This document shows, one piece after another, positions 43,346-51,540 of a stretch of 64,000 bases of DNA. Under the pieces are notes generated by a model, which did not search any database, was not told where the DNA came from, and saw only the letters and a program-made list of their open reading frames with translations. The stretch covers positions 62,001 to 126,000 of the forward strand of contig NZ_BCPY01000003.1 of assembly GCF_001544195.1 (NCBI RefSeq), read 5' to 3'. The DNA comes from Tetragenococcus solitarius NBRC 100494. Lineage in GTDB: Bacteria; Bacillota; Bacilli; Lactobacillales; Enterococcaceae. Each line of letters opens with the position of its first letter. Positions within the stretch are counted from its first letter, which is position 1. The position numbers and the translations under genes are program-made.

Positions 43346-43846
43346 TTATATAAAAGTTTCCATTACTCTCAATCCAATCAATGGATATTCTTCTTTTTCT
43401 AATCTTAGAACCGATAAACTAATATCCGGTTGGTCTAGAAATTTAGGATTCTTAACATAGGGTAAAAGAACTTTATGCTTCTTCTTATTAAATTTTATTG
43501 ATTGCACAATAGAAACCAAAAATTCCAAAAAAAGGACTGGCGATTGAGTAATTACTGATTTTCCATAAGGAGATCGATTTATGAGATGCACCATTTCTTT
43601 AAAACATTCGTTAGGGTAATATCTATAATCGTTTTTAGGAACAATAATTGTCTTGGCGACTGTGTTAATATCCATTACTTCCACCATTATCGCGTAAAAA
43701 GAAGTCAATGGTAGTAAACTTCCTACTACTAAATGATCAACTTTTTGAAAAACAAGTTCGTATTGCACTCCTTCTCCTTCTTGTTCAACAAAATAATTAT
43801 AATTTTCTAGCAAATAATATAATGCTTGTAATTGATAGACTTTCAT
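43346..43846 (-). CDS. Unknown protein encoded with the MutS-like pair
   Basis: I do not recognise this 166-residue protein. It is soluble, with no signal peptide or membrane span. It begins MKVYQLQALYYLLENYNYF, and the middle has PKNDYRYYPNECFKEMVHL. Its ATG follows the stop of the second MutS-like gene with no gap, so it is almost certainly cotranslated and may act with those ATPases. No terminator is seen after it; transcription may run into the fluoride channel leader. Confidence 0.75.
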   Translation of the reverse strand: MKVYQLQALYYLLENYNYFVEQEGEGVQYELVFQKVDHLVVGSLLPLTSFYAIMVEVMDINTVAKTIIVPKNDYRYYPNECFKEMVHLINRSPYGKSVITQSPVLFLEFLVSIVQSIKFNKKKHKVLLPYVKNPKFLDQPDISLSVLRLEKEEYPLIGLRVMETFI

Positions 43847-45313
43847 TTAATTCGCCTCGTCACCAAAGATTTTTTGATAGATATCTAATCCATAACCGGT
43901 AGGTTTCGGCTCTGTAAGAACCATCTTATATAAACGTTCTCCTTCCTGAGAACGAGACGGTCGAATGAATGTGCCAATATTTTTTTCATACATTTTTTCT
44001 GCAAATTCATACTGATGCGTAACAAAAACCACAGTCTCTTCAGCTTGTAATAAGCCTTGAACAACTTCTTCGCTGATTAAGGAGCCTTCTGTCTCATTGG
44101 TGGAAGCAAAAGATTCATTAAATAAAAACAAAGCATTAGGTTGTCCGAAATTTAAAAGTTCACTAAAACGGCTCATTTCTTCAGCTAGCTTCCCTTTGTC
44201 TAACTCTTCGTCTTCTTCTTGTTTAAAATGAGTGAAAATTTTTTGTCGAATAGGGATTTTTAATTGTTCTCCTACAACAAATATGCCACTTTGCGCTAAT
44301 AATTGGTTCTGTCCCAACATTTTTAAAAATGTGGTCTTTCCTCCTTGGTTTGCCCCCGTAATAACTAGTAACTTCCCAATTCCTTCTAAAGTATTGCCAA
44401 CAGAAGACTGCCTGTCTAAAACAAGCGGCATATAATGATTCTCTTTAAGGCTTAAACGATTCGAAATTTCTGGAAAACAAGTAGGATAGTGATTTATTTT
44501 TTCAAACAAACGTATAACTCCAAGTAAAAAGCCTGATTCTACACGAATGGATTTGAATAGTTCTAAAAAAGAGTCGTTTACTCTTGATAATTCTTGAGCA
44601 ATCCTATATTCTGCCCGCTCTTTAAAATTAGATAAGTTTCTAAAGGTACTTTCATCTCTTTCTGCAATAGTGAACGAATAACCCTTGAGATTAGAAGAAC
44701 GGTTAAACATTCTAGCAATTTTGCCTCTTATAGGTGGTTGATAGGGAAATATTTGTAAAGGCTTCGTGCTTGAGTCCAACATGAGATGGCTATAAATGTT
44801 TTCCCCTTTTTTAAACTTTAATTCTTTAGCTAATTGTAACATTTGATCTTTTTTTTCTTCCGTTAAATTAGCATCCAATTGATCATAAAAGGAACGAAAG
44901 GCTTTAGAATGAAGTTGTTTTGGACGTTGCTCCTTTATTTCAGAAAGTCCTTCAATAAATATGGGAATATTCTTTAGTGCATGGGAAACAGCAAAGGTAG
45001 GGTGATTCTCAAGCCTTCCCCAAAAGCCCTTTTTTTCTTCTTCAATTACTGATGTTGATCTTTCGTAAAGTTGTTGAATCGTTGTCTTATTTTGTAAAGC
45101 ATCTTGAACAGATTCCTGCCTACTTGTAATCTCTTCTTTATTTGTAGAAGGCTGAAACAATAGCGACGAAATAGTATCAGATAAAAATTCGTCCTCTTCC
45201 GCCATAATATCTACAAGATAATGCAGCTCTAAATCCTCAAACGCCGTTTGTTCAAAAGGAAGCAGCTTTTTTTGATAATCAAGCGTTGTAGTACCAAGCA
45301 AATTAGATTTCAC
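43847..45313 (-). CDS. MutS-like ATPase, second of pair, no mismatch-binding domain
   Basis: A 488-residue protein whose C-terminal half is the MutS ABC-type ATPase. Walker A is TGANQGGKTTF at 319-329 (MutS usually GPNMGGKS/T), and Walker B region LFLFNESFASTNETEG at 395-410, with Asn-Glu where Asp-Glu is usual. The N-terminal half (about 30-300) is helical, like the MutS core/lever, and domain I with the FxE mismatch motif is absent. It overlaps the first MutS-like gene by 4 bp, and a heterodimer is likely. Function is unknown; its link to fluoride is from context. Confidence 0.85.
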   Translation of the reverse strand: MKSNLLGTTTLDYQKKLLPFEQTAFEDLELHYLVDIMAEEDEFLSDTISSLLFQPSTNKEEITSRQESVQDALQNKTTIQQLYERSTSVIEEEKKGFWGRLENHPTFAVSHALKNIPIFIEGLSEIKEQRPKQLHSKAFRSFYDQLDANLTEEKKDQMLQLAKELKFKKGENIYSHLMLDSSTKPLQIFPYQPPIRGKIARMFNRSSNLKGYSFTIAERDESTFRNLSNFKERAEYRIAQELSRVNDSFLELFKSIRVESGFLLGVIRLFEKINHYPTCFPEISNRLSLKENHYMPLVLDRQSSVGNTLEGIGKLLVITGANQGGKTTFLKMLGQNQLLAQSGIFVVGEQLKIPIRQKIFTHFKQEEDEELDKGKLAEEMSRFSELLNFGQPNALFLFNESFASTNETEGSLISEEVVQGLLQAEETVVFVTHQYEFAEKMYEKNIGTFIRPSRSQEGERLYKMVLTEPKPTGYGLDIYQKIFGDEAN

Positions 45314-46830
45314 TGAGTAAGCCTCCTTACAATATCCTGCTGATTAATTTGGTATTTTTTAACCAAAGATGCGGTATAAGCGCGATTATCCGCCTCTTGC
45401 CGCACAATTTTAAATAACCGACGGTCTGGGTCCTCTTTATCGACAAGACTGACATAAGTATCCGCTTCTTCTAAATGAGTAATCTCTTCCAAAAAGGTAA
45501 TGAACATCATTCGTGCCCCTTTTGCCTTTATTTTTTCAATAATTTTATGGCTAAGTTGTACCGCATCTTTCTTTGTTGTCGAAGAAAAAAGTTCATTGGC
45601 AACGACTAAACTGTTTTTGTCAATGCGATTCATAATATCATGAATCCGACGTATGTCATCCTCTAATTTCCCCACAGTTAGAGACTCACTTTCGGTTCTT
45701 TCAAAATGTGTATATATTGAAGATACTAAAGTTAATGTCGCTCTTTTAGCTGGTACCATTGTCCCAAGACGTACTAAATAATAAATTTGACCCACCATCC
45801 GAGCAAATGTAGTTTTTCCCCCTTGATTTGGACCAGTAACTACGTTTAAAAATCCATTTTTTTCAAAATAGAAATCATTGGGCACTACTTCTTCTTCGTT
45901 CTTAGCTAAACGTAAAGCAAGTACTAAATCTTTGCCTGCAATAATTTCATTGGCCGCTGAATTTTCTTGCGTTAATTCAGGAAAGGTAAAATCAATTTCC
46001 TTGAATGAGTCCATCATTTGTATATAGGAAAGATAAAAACCTAATTCTTGATAAACGATCACAAAAAAGTCAGCCATATATTCTTGGTTCTTTTGTACAA
46101 ATTGTTTTAATCGTTCAAAAAAATTTCTATATAGTTTAACAACCTGGTCAAGCACCATCTCCTGAAAACTATCAAACATAGAATAGCTATTAGGCAGTTT
46201 GAATGGAAAATCCTCTTTTGGTTCCAAAAAATCAGCAAAGATGTCTTGAATTATATAGCTATAATCATTCTTTTTATTTGAATCTAATTCTTGAATTGTG
46301 ATGACATTGTCTTCAACTAATACGCCATAAGTAATGTCATCCATTTCGGCGGCTAAAGTCTCAAATTGTTCTTTTAAATTTACAAAGCGTTCTTCTTTAG
46401 CATAATGAATCACTTTTTCCTGAAAAAATTTCAACCTTGAACTATTGAATGTAAGTACTTCTAACTTTTTCTCAAAAAATCCTATCAAATCTATATAATG
46501 ATAAATATTATTGAACGAACTAATAAAATTTTGATTAACATTTCGCATTTTTTCTACTTCTTCTTGTTCTTGATACAAAGAAGCCATCCCTTTATAAAAG
46601 CGATAAAAAAGCTCAAAATTTTCCTTCTTTTTTAAATCTTTAAAAACGTTTTGACGTTTCTTTACTTCGTCTATCTCTTTTGCCGGAGAATAAAAATAGT
46701 CAGAAATATTTGTCTGAGCGTAGTTTGTTAGTTGTTTTTCAATCATGTCTAGATGTAAATCATGAACATCATCGGCTTTTTTATCTACCTTATCTTCTTC
46801 TTCAAATAAAATACCGGTTCTCATATACAT
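45310..46830 (-). CDS. MutS-like ATPase, first of pair, no mismatch-binding domain
   Basis: A 506-residue MutS-family ATPase. Walker A is TGPNQGGKTTFARM at 332-345, and Walker B is SLVVANELFSSTTKKDA at 407-423, again with Asn-Glu. An elongated helical region fills residues 25-300. No FxE mismatch motif, clamp or Smr nuclease domain is present, so this is neither MutS1 nor MutS2. The ribosome binding site AGGAG lies directly after the enolase terminator's T run, leaving no space for a separate promoter. It is the first gene of a three-gene set. Confidence 0.85.
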   Translation of the reverse strand: MYMRTGILFEEEDKVDKKADDVHDLHLDMIEKQLTNYAQTNISDYFYSPAKEIDEVKKRQNVFKDLKKKENFELFYRFYKGMASLYQEQEEVEKMRNVNQNFISSFNNIYHYIDLIGFFEKKLEVLTFNSSRLKFFQEKVIHYAKEERFVNLKEQFETLAAEMDDITYGVLVEDNVITIQELDSNKKNDYSYIIQDIFADFLEPKEDFPFKLPNSYSMFDSFQEMVLDQVVKLYRNFFERLKQFVQKNQEYMADFFVIVYQELGFYLSYIQMMDSFKEIDFTFPELTQENSAANEIIAGKDLVLALRLAKNEEEVVPNDFYFEKNGFLNVVTGPNQGGKTTFARMVGQIYYLVRLGTMVPAKRATLTLVSSIYTHFERTESESLTVGKLEDDIRRIHDIMNRIDKNSLVVANELFSSTTKKDAVQLSHKIIEKIKAKGARMMFITFLEEITHLEEADTYVSLVDKEDPDRRLFKIVRQEADNRAYTASLVKKYQINQQDIVRRLTQ

Positions 46831-46841
46831 GCATCTCCTAA

Positions 46842-46873
46842 AAACAAAAGGCTGGCTAAAGAGCGCCAGCCTT
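46842..46873 (-). terminator. Terminator of the enolase gene
   Basis: AAGGCTGGC pairs with GCCAGCCTT (46848-46856 and 46865-46873), followed by TTTTGTTTTT on the minus strand. The ribosome binding site of the MutS-like gene begins right after, so read-through is required unless a promoter lies inside eno. Confidence 0.88.
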
Positions 46874-46886
46874 CACGTTTGTTCAA

Positions 46887-48155
46887 TTATTTGGGAAATT
46901 GTGCCATCGGGATTTTCCCCTCTAATTCTTCTTCAATTCGTAAGAACTGGTTGTATTTTTCTACTCTTTCACTTCTTGCCATTGAGCCAGTTTTAATTTG
47001 TCCAGCGTTCATTGCTACAGCAAAATCGGCAATAAAAGTATCTCCTGTTTCACCTGAACGATGTGAAATCATAGTAGTATAACCATTTTCTCGTGCTAGT
47101 TTAATCGTATCAATCGTTTCAGAAACCGTTCCAATTTGGTTCAATTTAATTAAGATTGAATTGGCTACACCTTTTTCAATTCCTTCTTTAAAAATCGTTG
47201 GATTTGTAACAAAGATGTCGTCACCAACGAGTTGAATTTCTTTTCCCATAGTCTCTGTTTGTTTATGAAATCCATCCCAATCATTTTCAGAAAAACCATC
47301 CTCAATGGAAATAACTGCTGGGTATTCTTTTATTAAATCTTGATAGTAACTTAACAGTTCCTCAGAAGAAAGTTCTTTTCCTTCAAAACTATATTTCTTA
47401 GATTCATCCGAATAAAACTCACTAGAGGCTGGGTCTAATGCAATCGCAATTTCTGACCCTGGCTTGTAACCCGATTCCTTAATAGCACGATAAAGCATCT
47501 CAATCGCTGCCTCGGTGCTAGCTAACTTAGGAGCAAATCCACCCTCATCACCAACAGCTGTCTCATAGCCTTCTTTGCCTAATACCGTTTTTAAGGTATG
47601 GTAAATATTAGCTACTTTTTCTACTCCGTCGCGAAAACTGTCACGTTTTACTGGAGTGAGCAAAAATTCTTGTACATCTATTCCTGAATCTGCGTGTGCG
47701 CCTCCGTTAATAACATTAAAGAAAGGTTGTGGTAGTTCTAAATCGACGCCCCCTAAATAACGATATAGTGGAACTTTTTGACTTGCAGCGGCAGCACGAG
47801 CTGTAGCCATTGAGACGCCTAATATGGCATTCGCTCCTAACTTTTCTTTATTAGAAGTTCCATCTAAATCAATCATGGTTTGGTCTACTTTATTTTGTTC
47901 AAATGGAGATTGTCCATGCAAAGCATCATTAATTTTAGTGTTAACATTATTGACAGCCTTACTTACCCCTTTTCCTTGTAAACGACTACCACCATCTCGT
48001 AATTCGACGGCTTCGCGTTCACCTGTGGAAGCGCCACTGGGAACTTCCGCTCTACCCAGACTACCATCTGAAAGGATTACATCCGCTTCTATTGTTGGAT
48101 TTCCTCGTGAATCAAAAATCTCTCTTGCTCTTACTTTCTCAATTATAATACTCAT
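46887..48155 (-). CDS. eno: Enolase (fluoride-riboswitch controlled, probable second copy)
   Basis: Enolase converts 2-phosphoglycerate to phosphoenolpyruvate. The 422-residue product keeps the active site: E204 (GDEGGFAP), Mg ligands D241, E285 and D312 ([25 protein letters not shown]), K337 (LIKLNQIG), H365 (SHRSGET) and K388. It is not in a glycolytic gap-pgk-tpi-eno cluster and is under a fluoride riboswitch that should terminate transcription when fluoride is absent. An essential glycolytic enzyme would not be expected to be off, so this is probably a paralogue for fluoride exposure. The sequence differs from the common enterococcal enolase as I recall it. GGAGGAGAA precedes the ATG. Confidence 0.95.
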   Translation of the reverse strand: MSIIIEKVRAREIFDSRGNPTIEADVILSDGSLGRAEVPSGASTGEREAVELRDGGSRLQGKGVSKAVNNVNTKINDALHGQSPFEQNKVDQTMIDLDGTSNKEKLGANAILGVSMATARAAAASQKVPLYRYLGGVDLELPQPFFNVINGGAHADSGIDVQEFLLTPVKRDSFRDGVEKVANIYHTLKTVLGKEGYETAVGDEGGFAPKLASTEAAIEMLYRAIKESGYKPGSEIAIALDPASSEFYSDESKKYSFEGKELSSEELLSYYQDLIKEYPAVISIEDGFSENDWDGFHKQTETMGKEIQLVGDDIFVTNPTIFKEGIEKGVANSILIKLNQIGTVSETIDTIKLARENGYTTMISHRSGETGDTFIADFAVAMNAGQIKTGSMARSERVEKYNQFLRIEEELEGKIPMAQFPK

Positions 48156-48177
48156 TTTCTTCTCCTCCTTTTAAAAT

Positions 48178-48290
48178 ACAAAAAAGCCTGTTATCTACTA
48201 AAATCTGTTTATAAGAAACAGATTTTAGTAGATAACAGGCGCCATCAGCCAGTCCTGGCAGTTATAGAGAGCACCATCTCTATAAATAAA
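48178..48290 (-). promoter_or_regulatory. Fluoride riboswitch (crcB motif) of the enolase gene
   Basis: The minus strand reads TATAGAGATGGTGCTCTCTA, then TAACTGCCAG, then CTGGCTGATGGCGCCTG: P1 AGAG/CTCT, P2 TGCCAG/CTGGC(T), and the conserved GATGG, AAC, CTGATGG and GCCT blocks of the crcB aptamer. The expression platform is a perfect 25-bp stem (48186-48210 with 48216-48240) with a 5-nt loop and six Ts. Its first arm GCCTGTTATC includes the aptamer's 3' strand, so binding of fluoride should block the terminator. This is a clear ON switch. Confidence 0.93.
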
Positions 48291-48319
48291 ATTATAACAT
48301 CAACTTTAACTACTAACAA
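48291..48319 (-). promoter_or_regulatory. Proximal promoter of the enolase riboswitch
   Basis: TTGTTA (48314-48319) and TATAAT (48291-48296) are 17 bp apart on the minus strand. The predicted transcript begins at the edge of the aptamer. Confidence 0.78.
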
Positions 48320-48349
48320 ATTAAAGTCATTCTCGTTTATGATAAGTTC

Positions 48350-48377
48350 ATTATACCTATTTGCGTTTTAATTGCAA
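48350..48377 (-). promoter_or_regulatory. Distal candidate promoter of the enolase gene
   Basis: TTGCAA (48372-48377) and TATAAT (48350-48355) are 16 bp apart on the minus strand. The -35 lies inside a 23-bp perfect palindrome at 48368-48390. Confidence 0.65.
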
Positions 48378-48390
48378 AGTTTGCAATTAA
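48368..48390. promoter_or_regulatory. Perfect 23-bp palindrome, candidate operator
   Basis: TTAATTGCAAA, one G, then TTTGCAATTAA: two exact 11-bp arms. It covers the -35 of the distal enolase promoter. A dimeric repressor or activator site is the simplest reading. I cannot name the regulator. Confidence 0.65.
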
Positions 48391-48852
48391 TAATTTTCTA
48401 AAAAGGACAGTATTTCCAGATAATTTATCAAAAGGTAGGATCATCAAACTATTGCTACTGTTATATTAGATTTATAAAAGACCTGTTAACGAAAATGAAT
48501 TAAACAATATAAAAGCATACAAAGTTAAAGGATAGGTTATTAAAAAAAGTTGACCCAAAAAGAATCGTATCGTTTTTTAGCAATAACAAATTTATCCTAG
48601 ATATTTATTTTAATCTATTTAGGAAGGTTCCATTATTCCACCTGAATAACTTTTACTGCATCTGTTGAGAACTGACTCATCCATATGTATATGTCTATTT
48701 ATGAATGTAATGTTGGCACCTTTTTTACTATCATTGCTATAAATGTAATTTTCATGTTAATGATTTTTTCGAATATAGATAGCGAGATTTGATTGAAGGA
48801 GTTTAAAATAATTGCGCAGAATTAAAGCGAGGCATTATTAGACATCCTAATA
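48391..48852. other. Intergenic region without recognised genes
   Basis: About 460 bp between the enolase promoters and the efp terminator. All frames are broken by stop codons, and I see no RNA motif, repeat or promoter pair of good quality. It could be decayed sequence. Confidence 0.5.
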
Positions 48853-48912
48853 AAAAAACTGCGTTACAAGACCTGCTCTTTTTATCGAGAAATCTTATAC
48901 CACAGTTTTAAT
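48853..48912. terminator. Bidirectional terminator after efp
   Basis: AAAACTG pairs with CAGTTTT at the base, and TATAAGA pairs with TCTTGTA higher up, with a small CTC/GAG hairpin at the tip. T runs follow on both strands. Confidence 0.7.
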
Positions 48913-48950
48913 TTTTTAAACCTTAAAAGTATAGCTATGCAAAAACGTCA

Positions 48951-49517
48951 CTACTTGCCAGCGCGTTTAACATAAGTTCCTTCTTGGGTGTTAATTTCCA
49001 ATTTTTCGCCTTCTTCTATGAAGTCAGGTACATTCACAACCAAGCCTGTTTCTAGTGTGGCAGGTTTGCCTGAACCAGTAACAGTAGCACCTTTAATGGA
49101 AGGTTGAGTTTCTGTTACCTGTAATACAACTGTGGTTGGCAATTGTATTCCAATCACTTCATCTTCGTAAAATTGGATCTTTACTTCCATATTTTCTAAC
49201 AAATATTTCATTTCATCCGCAATATTTTCGGTTGGAATTTCATATTGTTCATAAGACTCCATGTCCATAAAATAAGCAATTTGATCCATTGCATACAAAA
49301 ATTGTACAGTTCTCGTTTCGATGATGGCTTGATCAAATTTATCTTCTGGACGGAAGGTTGTGTCATAAGTTGTTCCTGTACGTACGTCTCTTAATTTCAT
49401 ACGCATAACTGTATTGCCTTTACCTGGTTTATGATGACTCGCCTCTAATACTTTAATCAAAGAGCCATCTTTTTGAACAAAAGTCATCCCAGCTTTTAAA
49501 TCACTTGCAGCAATCAT
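48951..49517 (-). CDS. efp: Elongation factor P
   Basis: EF-P relieves ribosome stalling at polyproline stretches. The 188-residue product has the three OB-type domains; the loop that carries the modified lysine is [18 protein letters not shown] near residue 28, with K32-type lysine in KPGKGN. C-terminal [21 protein letters not shown] is conserved. GGAGAATGATTA precedes the ATG. It stands alone on the minus strand. Confidence 0.97.
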   Translation of the reverse strand: MIAASDLKAGMTFVQKDGSLIKVLEASHHKPGKGNTVMRMKLRDVRTGTTYDTTFRPEDKFDQAIIETRTVQFLYAMDQIAYFMDMESYEQYEIPTENIADEMKYLLENMEVKIQFYEDEVIGIQLPTTVVLQVTETQPSIKGATVTGSGKPATLETGLVVNVPDFIEEGEKLEINTQEGTYVKRAGK

Positions 49518-49565
49518 TAATCATTCTCCTTTATTCGTAAGGTTCATCCTTTATCATACTAACAC

Positions 49566-49612
49566 AAAAAGCCTGTAAGAAGCTAGTTGAAAAGCATAGT
49601 TTGCTAGGGCTT
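49566..49612 (-). terminator. Terminator of the LTA-synthase-like gene
   Basis: AAAAAGCC pairs with GGCTTTTT, continued by CTAG/CTAG around a 16-nt loop. It overlaps the stop codon of the gene at 49604. Confidence 0.7.
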
Positions 49613-51424
49613 TTTTTCCTGCTCTTTATTTTGCATTAGCTTTTCATTATAGAATTTTGATTTTTTCATCAGCTCGTTTTGGAACTCGTCATAGCCTATT
49701 TGCTCAGTAAGGGTAGGTTTATCTGAAAATAAATTAACCCCCAATCCTAACCGGTCGCCTGGTATCTTTACACCAAGAGCTGACAAAGTGGTAGGAAACA
49801 TATCTACTGCGCTAAACTGTCGATTTTTGTTGCGGACTTTCTGTTTGTCTGTATTCAAAAGCAAGTTAAATACGGTCCGTTGGTAATCTGGATCGACGGA
49901 ATCAAAAAAGTCACTATCCATAGTTAAATGGTCCCCTACCAAAATAACCGTTGTATCTTCGTAAAAGGGTTGTTTTTTCATCCATTGCAATAACTCATAA
50001 ATCTGCCTATCTGAATCATGAATCACATTACTATATTGATCACCAAACAAATCAGGTGTATCTTCTGTTGCATAACCATCTTCAAAATGGGTATCGGCAG
50101 TAAGCATGGTTAAGTTAAAAGGAGCGTCTTTACTGGACAATTCATTTAATGTTTCCTTGGCATAATCTACCAATTTACGATCCTCATAACCCCACCATTC
50201 ATAATAATCCTTTGGAATATGTCCAGTGGCAATGGCCCACTTATAATCACGAATATCATAGTTCCCATGTTGAGTAAAGTATCTATCCCTACCAGCGAAT
50301 TCAGCATCTGAGCCCATTAAAAGTGCTTGATTATAACCCTGCTTATCTAATATCTCTCCTAAAGAGTAGGCTCCTGGAAAATATTCAGCACTATTTTCTT
50401 CCGAGCTCTCTGAGGTATTTAAACTCGTTGACGGACGCAATGGCAATCCTGAAGTTTGAGCAACCATAGAACTAGCCGTCTGATTGGCCCCTGGAATTTG
50501 CAGCATACCCCCTAGCTGGTCTGAATTGGAAAAATTAATTCCTCCGTTTTGTGCTAATTGAGCAAAATGAGGCAACAAGTTTTTTTCTTGAATTCCTCCT
50601 AAGTCTTTAGAAAAATAACTACTTTCCATGGATTCGAGGAAAATATAAACTAGATTACGCTTTTTCTTAGGAAACTTTAACTGAACTTGTCGCGGATTTA
50701 CATAGTGTTCATCATAAATACTAGTGTTTTCAAAATAAAATGCTTTAATATCAGCATAACCCATCTCTTTACCACCTAAAAAAAGCCCAAAAATCAAACC
50801 GATAAAACCTACCATAACGACTTTTTTTGTATTAAAAGAAGGATGTCCTTGTAAATGTAGCCGACCAAATTTAAAAGAACAAGTGGTTATAAAATACAAT
50901 AAGGTCACAAGGGGGAGTGTGATTAAAAGAGCTTCAAGCAGAGGGTCTATAATATAATTAACAATCTGGCCTGTATCACTCCCACGAATCGGTTGAGTCA
51001 TTGTAAATAAAATTTGGTCAAAACTCGTGTTGTCAATGCCTTTCATCGCATAACGACTGCTGGAATAGGCCAAAAAACCCAGAAAAATTAACAATACCGT
51101 TAAACCATATATGACCCAATTTTTTCTGGAATAATGATATGTTTTTTTCAGATGACCTGTTTCAAAAAACTTCCAAAAAAGAAGAACGCCCCCCATTGTA
51201 ACTAATCCAGATAAAATAGGAATCCATCCACTTTTTTCATCGTTAAATTGAAGCAGAAAATAAGTTTGCCAACTGGAAAAATCTAATTTTTGCTGGTTAT
51301 ATAAAAATGTTGTCGTGCCTAAGTACAAAAAAATAGCATAACAAAGACTTAGCTTACGTCCTACGCTTTTTTTGGGTGTTTGCTGACAAATGAAAAAGAC
51401 TAATATAAGAAGTATGAAAAACAC
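49604..51424 (-). CDS. LTA synthase/MdoB-type phosphoglycerol transferase
   Basis: A 606-residue membrane enzyme of the LTA synthase family, which adds glycerol phosphate from phosphatidylglycerol to a cell-surface acceptor. About five hydrophobic spans (1-235) lead to an extracellular sulfatase-fold domain: YIFLESMESSYF (metal-binding Glu), NQTASSMVAQTSGLPL with the candidate catalytic Thr near residue 315, MGSDAEFAGRDRYF, and VGDHLTMDSDFF. The pattern is closer to the MdoB/GacH branch than to canonical LtaS; the acceptor (lipoteichoic acid or polysaccharide) is unknown. The GTG start has AAAGGAG 9 bp upstream. Confidence 0.88.
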   Translation of the reverse strand: MFFILLILVFFICQQTPKKSVGRKLSLCYAIFLYLGTTTFLYNQQKLDFSSWQTYFLLQFNDEKSGWIPILSGLVTMGGVLLFWKFFETGHLKKTYHYSRKNWVIYGLTVLLIFLGFLAYSSSRYAMKGIDNTSFDQILFTMTQPIRGSDTGQIVNYIIDPLLEALLITLPLVTLLYFITTCSFKFGRLHLQGHPSFNTKKVVMVGFIGLIFGLFLGGKEMGYADIKAFYFENTSIYDEHYVNPRQVQLKFPKKKRNLVYIFLESMESSYFSKDLGGIQEKNLLPHFAQLAQNGGINFSNSDQLGGMLQIPGANQTASSMVAQTSGLPLRPSTSLNTSESSEENSAEYFPGAYSLGEILDKQGYNQALLMGSDAEFAGRDRYFTQHGNYDIRDYKWAIATGHIPKDYYEWWGYEDRKLVDYAKETLNELSSKDAPFNLTMLTADTHFEDGYATEDTPDLFGDQYSNVIHDSDRQIYELLQWMKKQPFYEDTTVILVGDHLTMDSDFFDSVDPDYQRTVFNLLLNTDKQKVRNKNRQFSAVDMFPTTLSALGVKIPGDRLGLGVNLFSDKPTLTEQIGYDEFQNELMKKSKFYNEKLMQNKEQEKKP

Positions 51425-51540
51425 GAGTAAAATCTCCTTTTCCGTTTAGCCGTTATTTGTGATATTATACCATAATTCACGCTACAGGCGATGAAAGAAA
51501 GTAAATCTTAAATAGAACGCTAAACAATATAACTATCCTT

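Noticed and set aside
48391-48850. Possible decayed coding sequence between eno and efp
   Set aside because: Short open stretches exist but none shows recognisable protein similarity; the part near 48853-48912 is better explained as a hairpin terminator.
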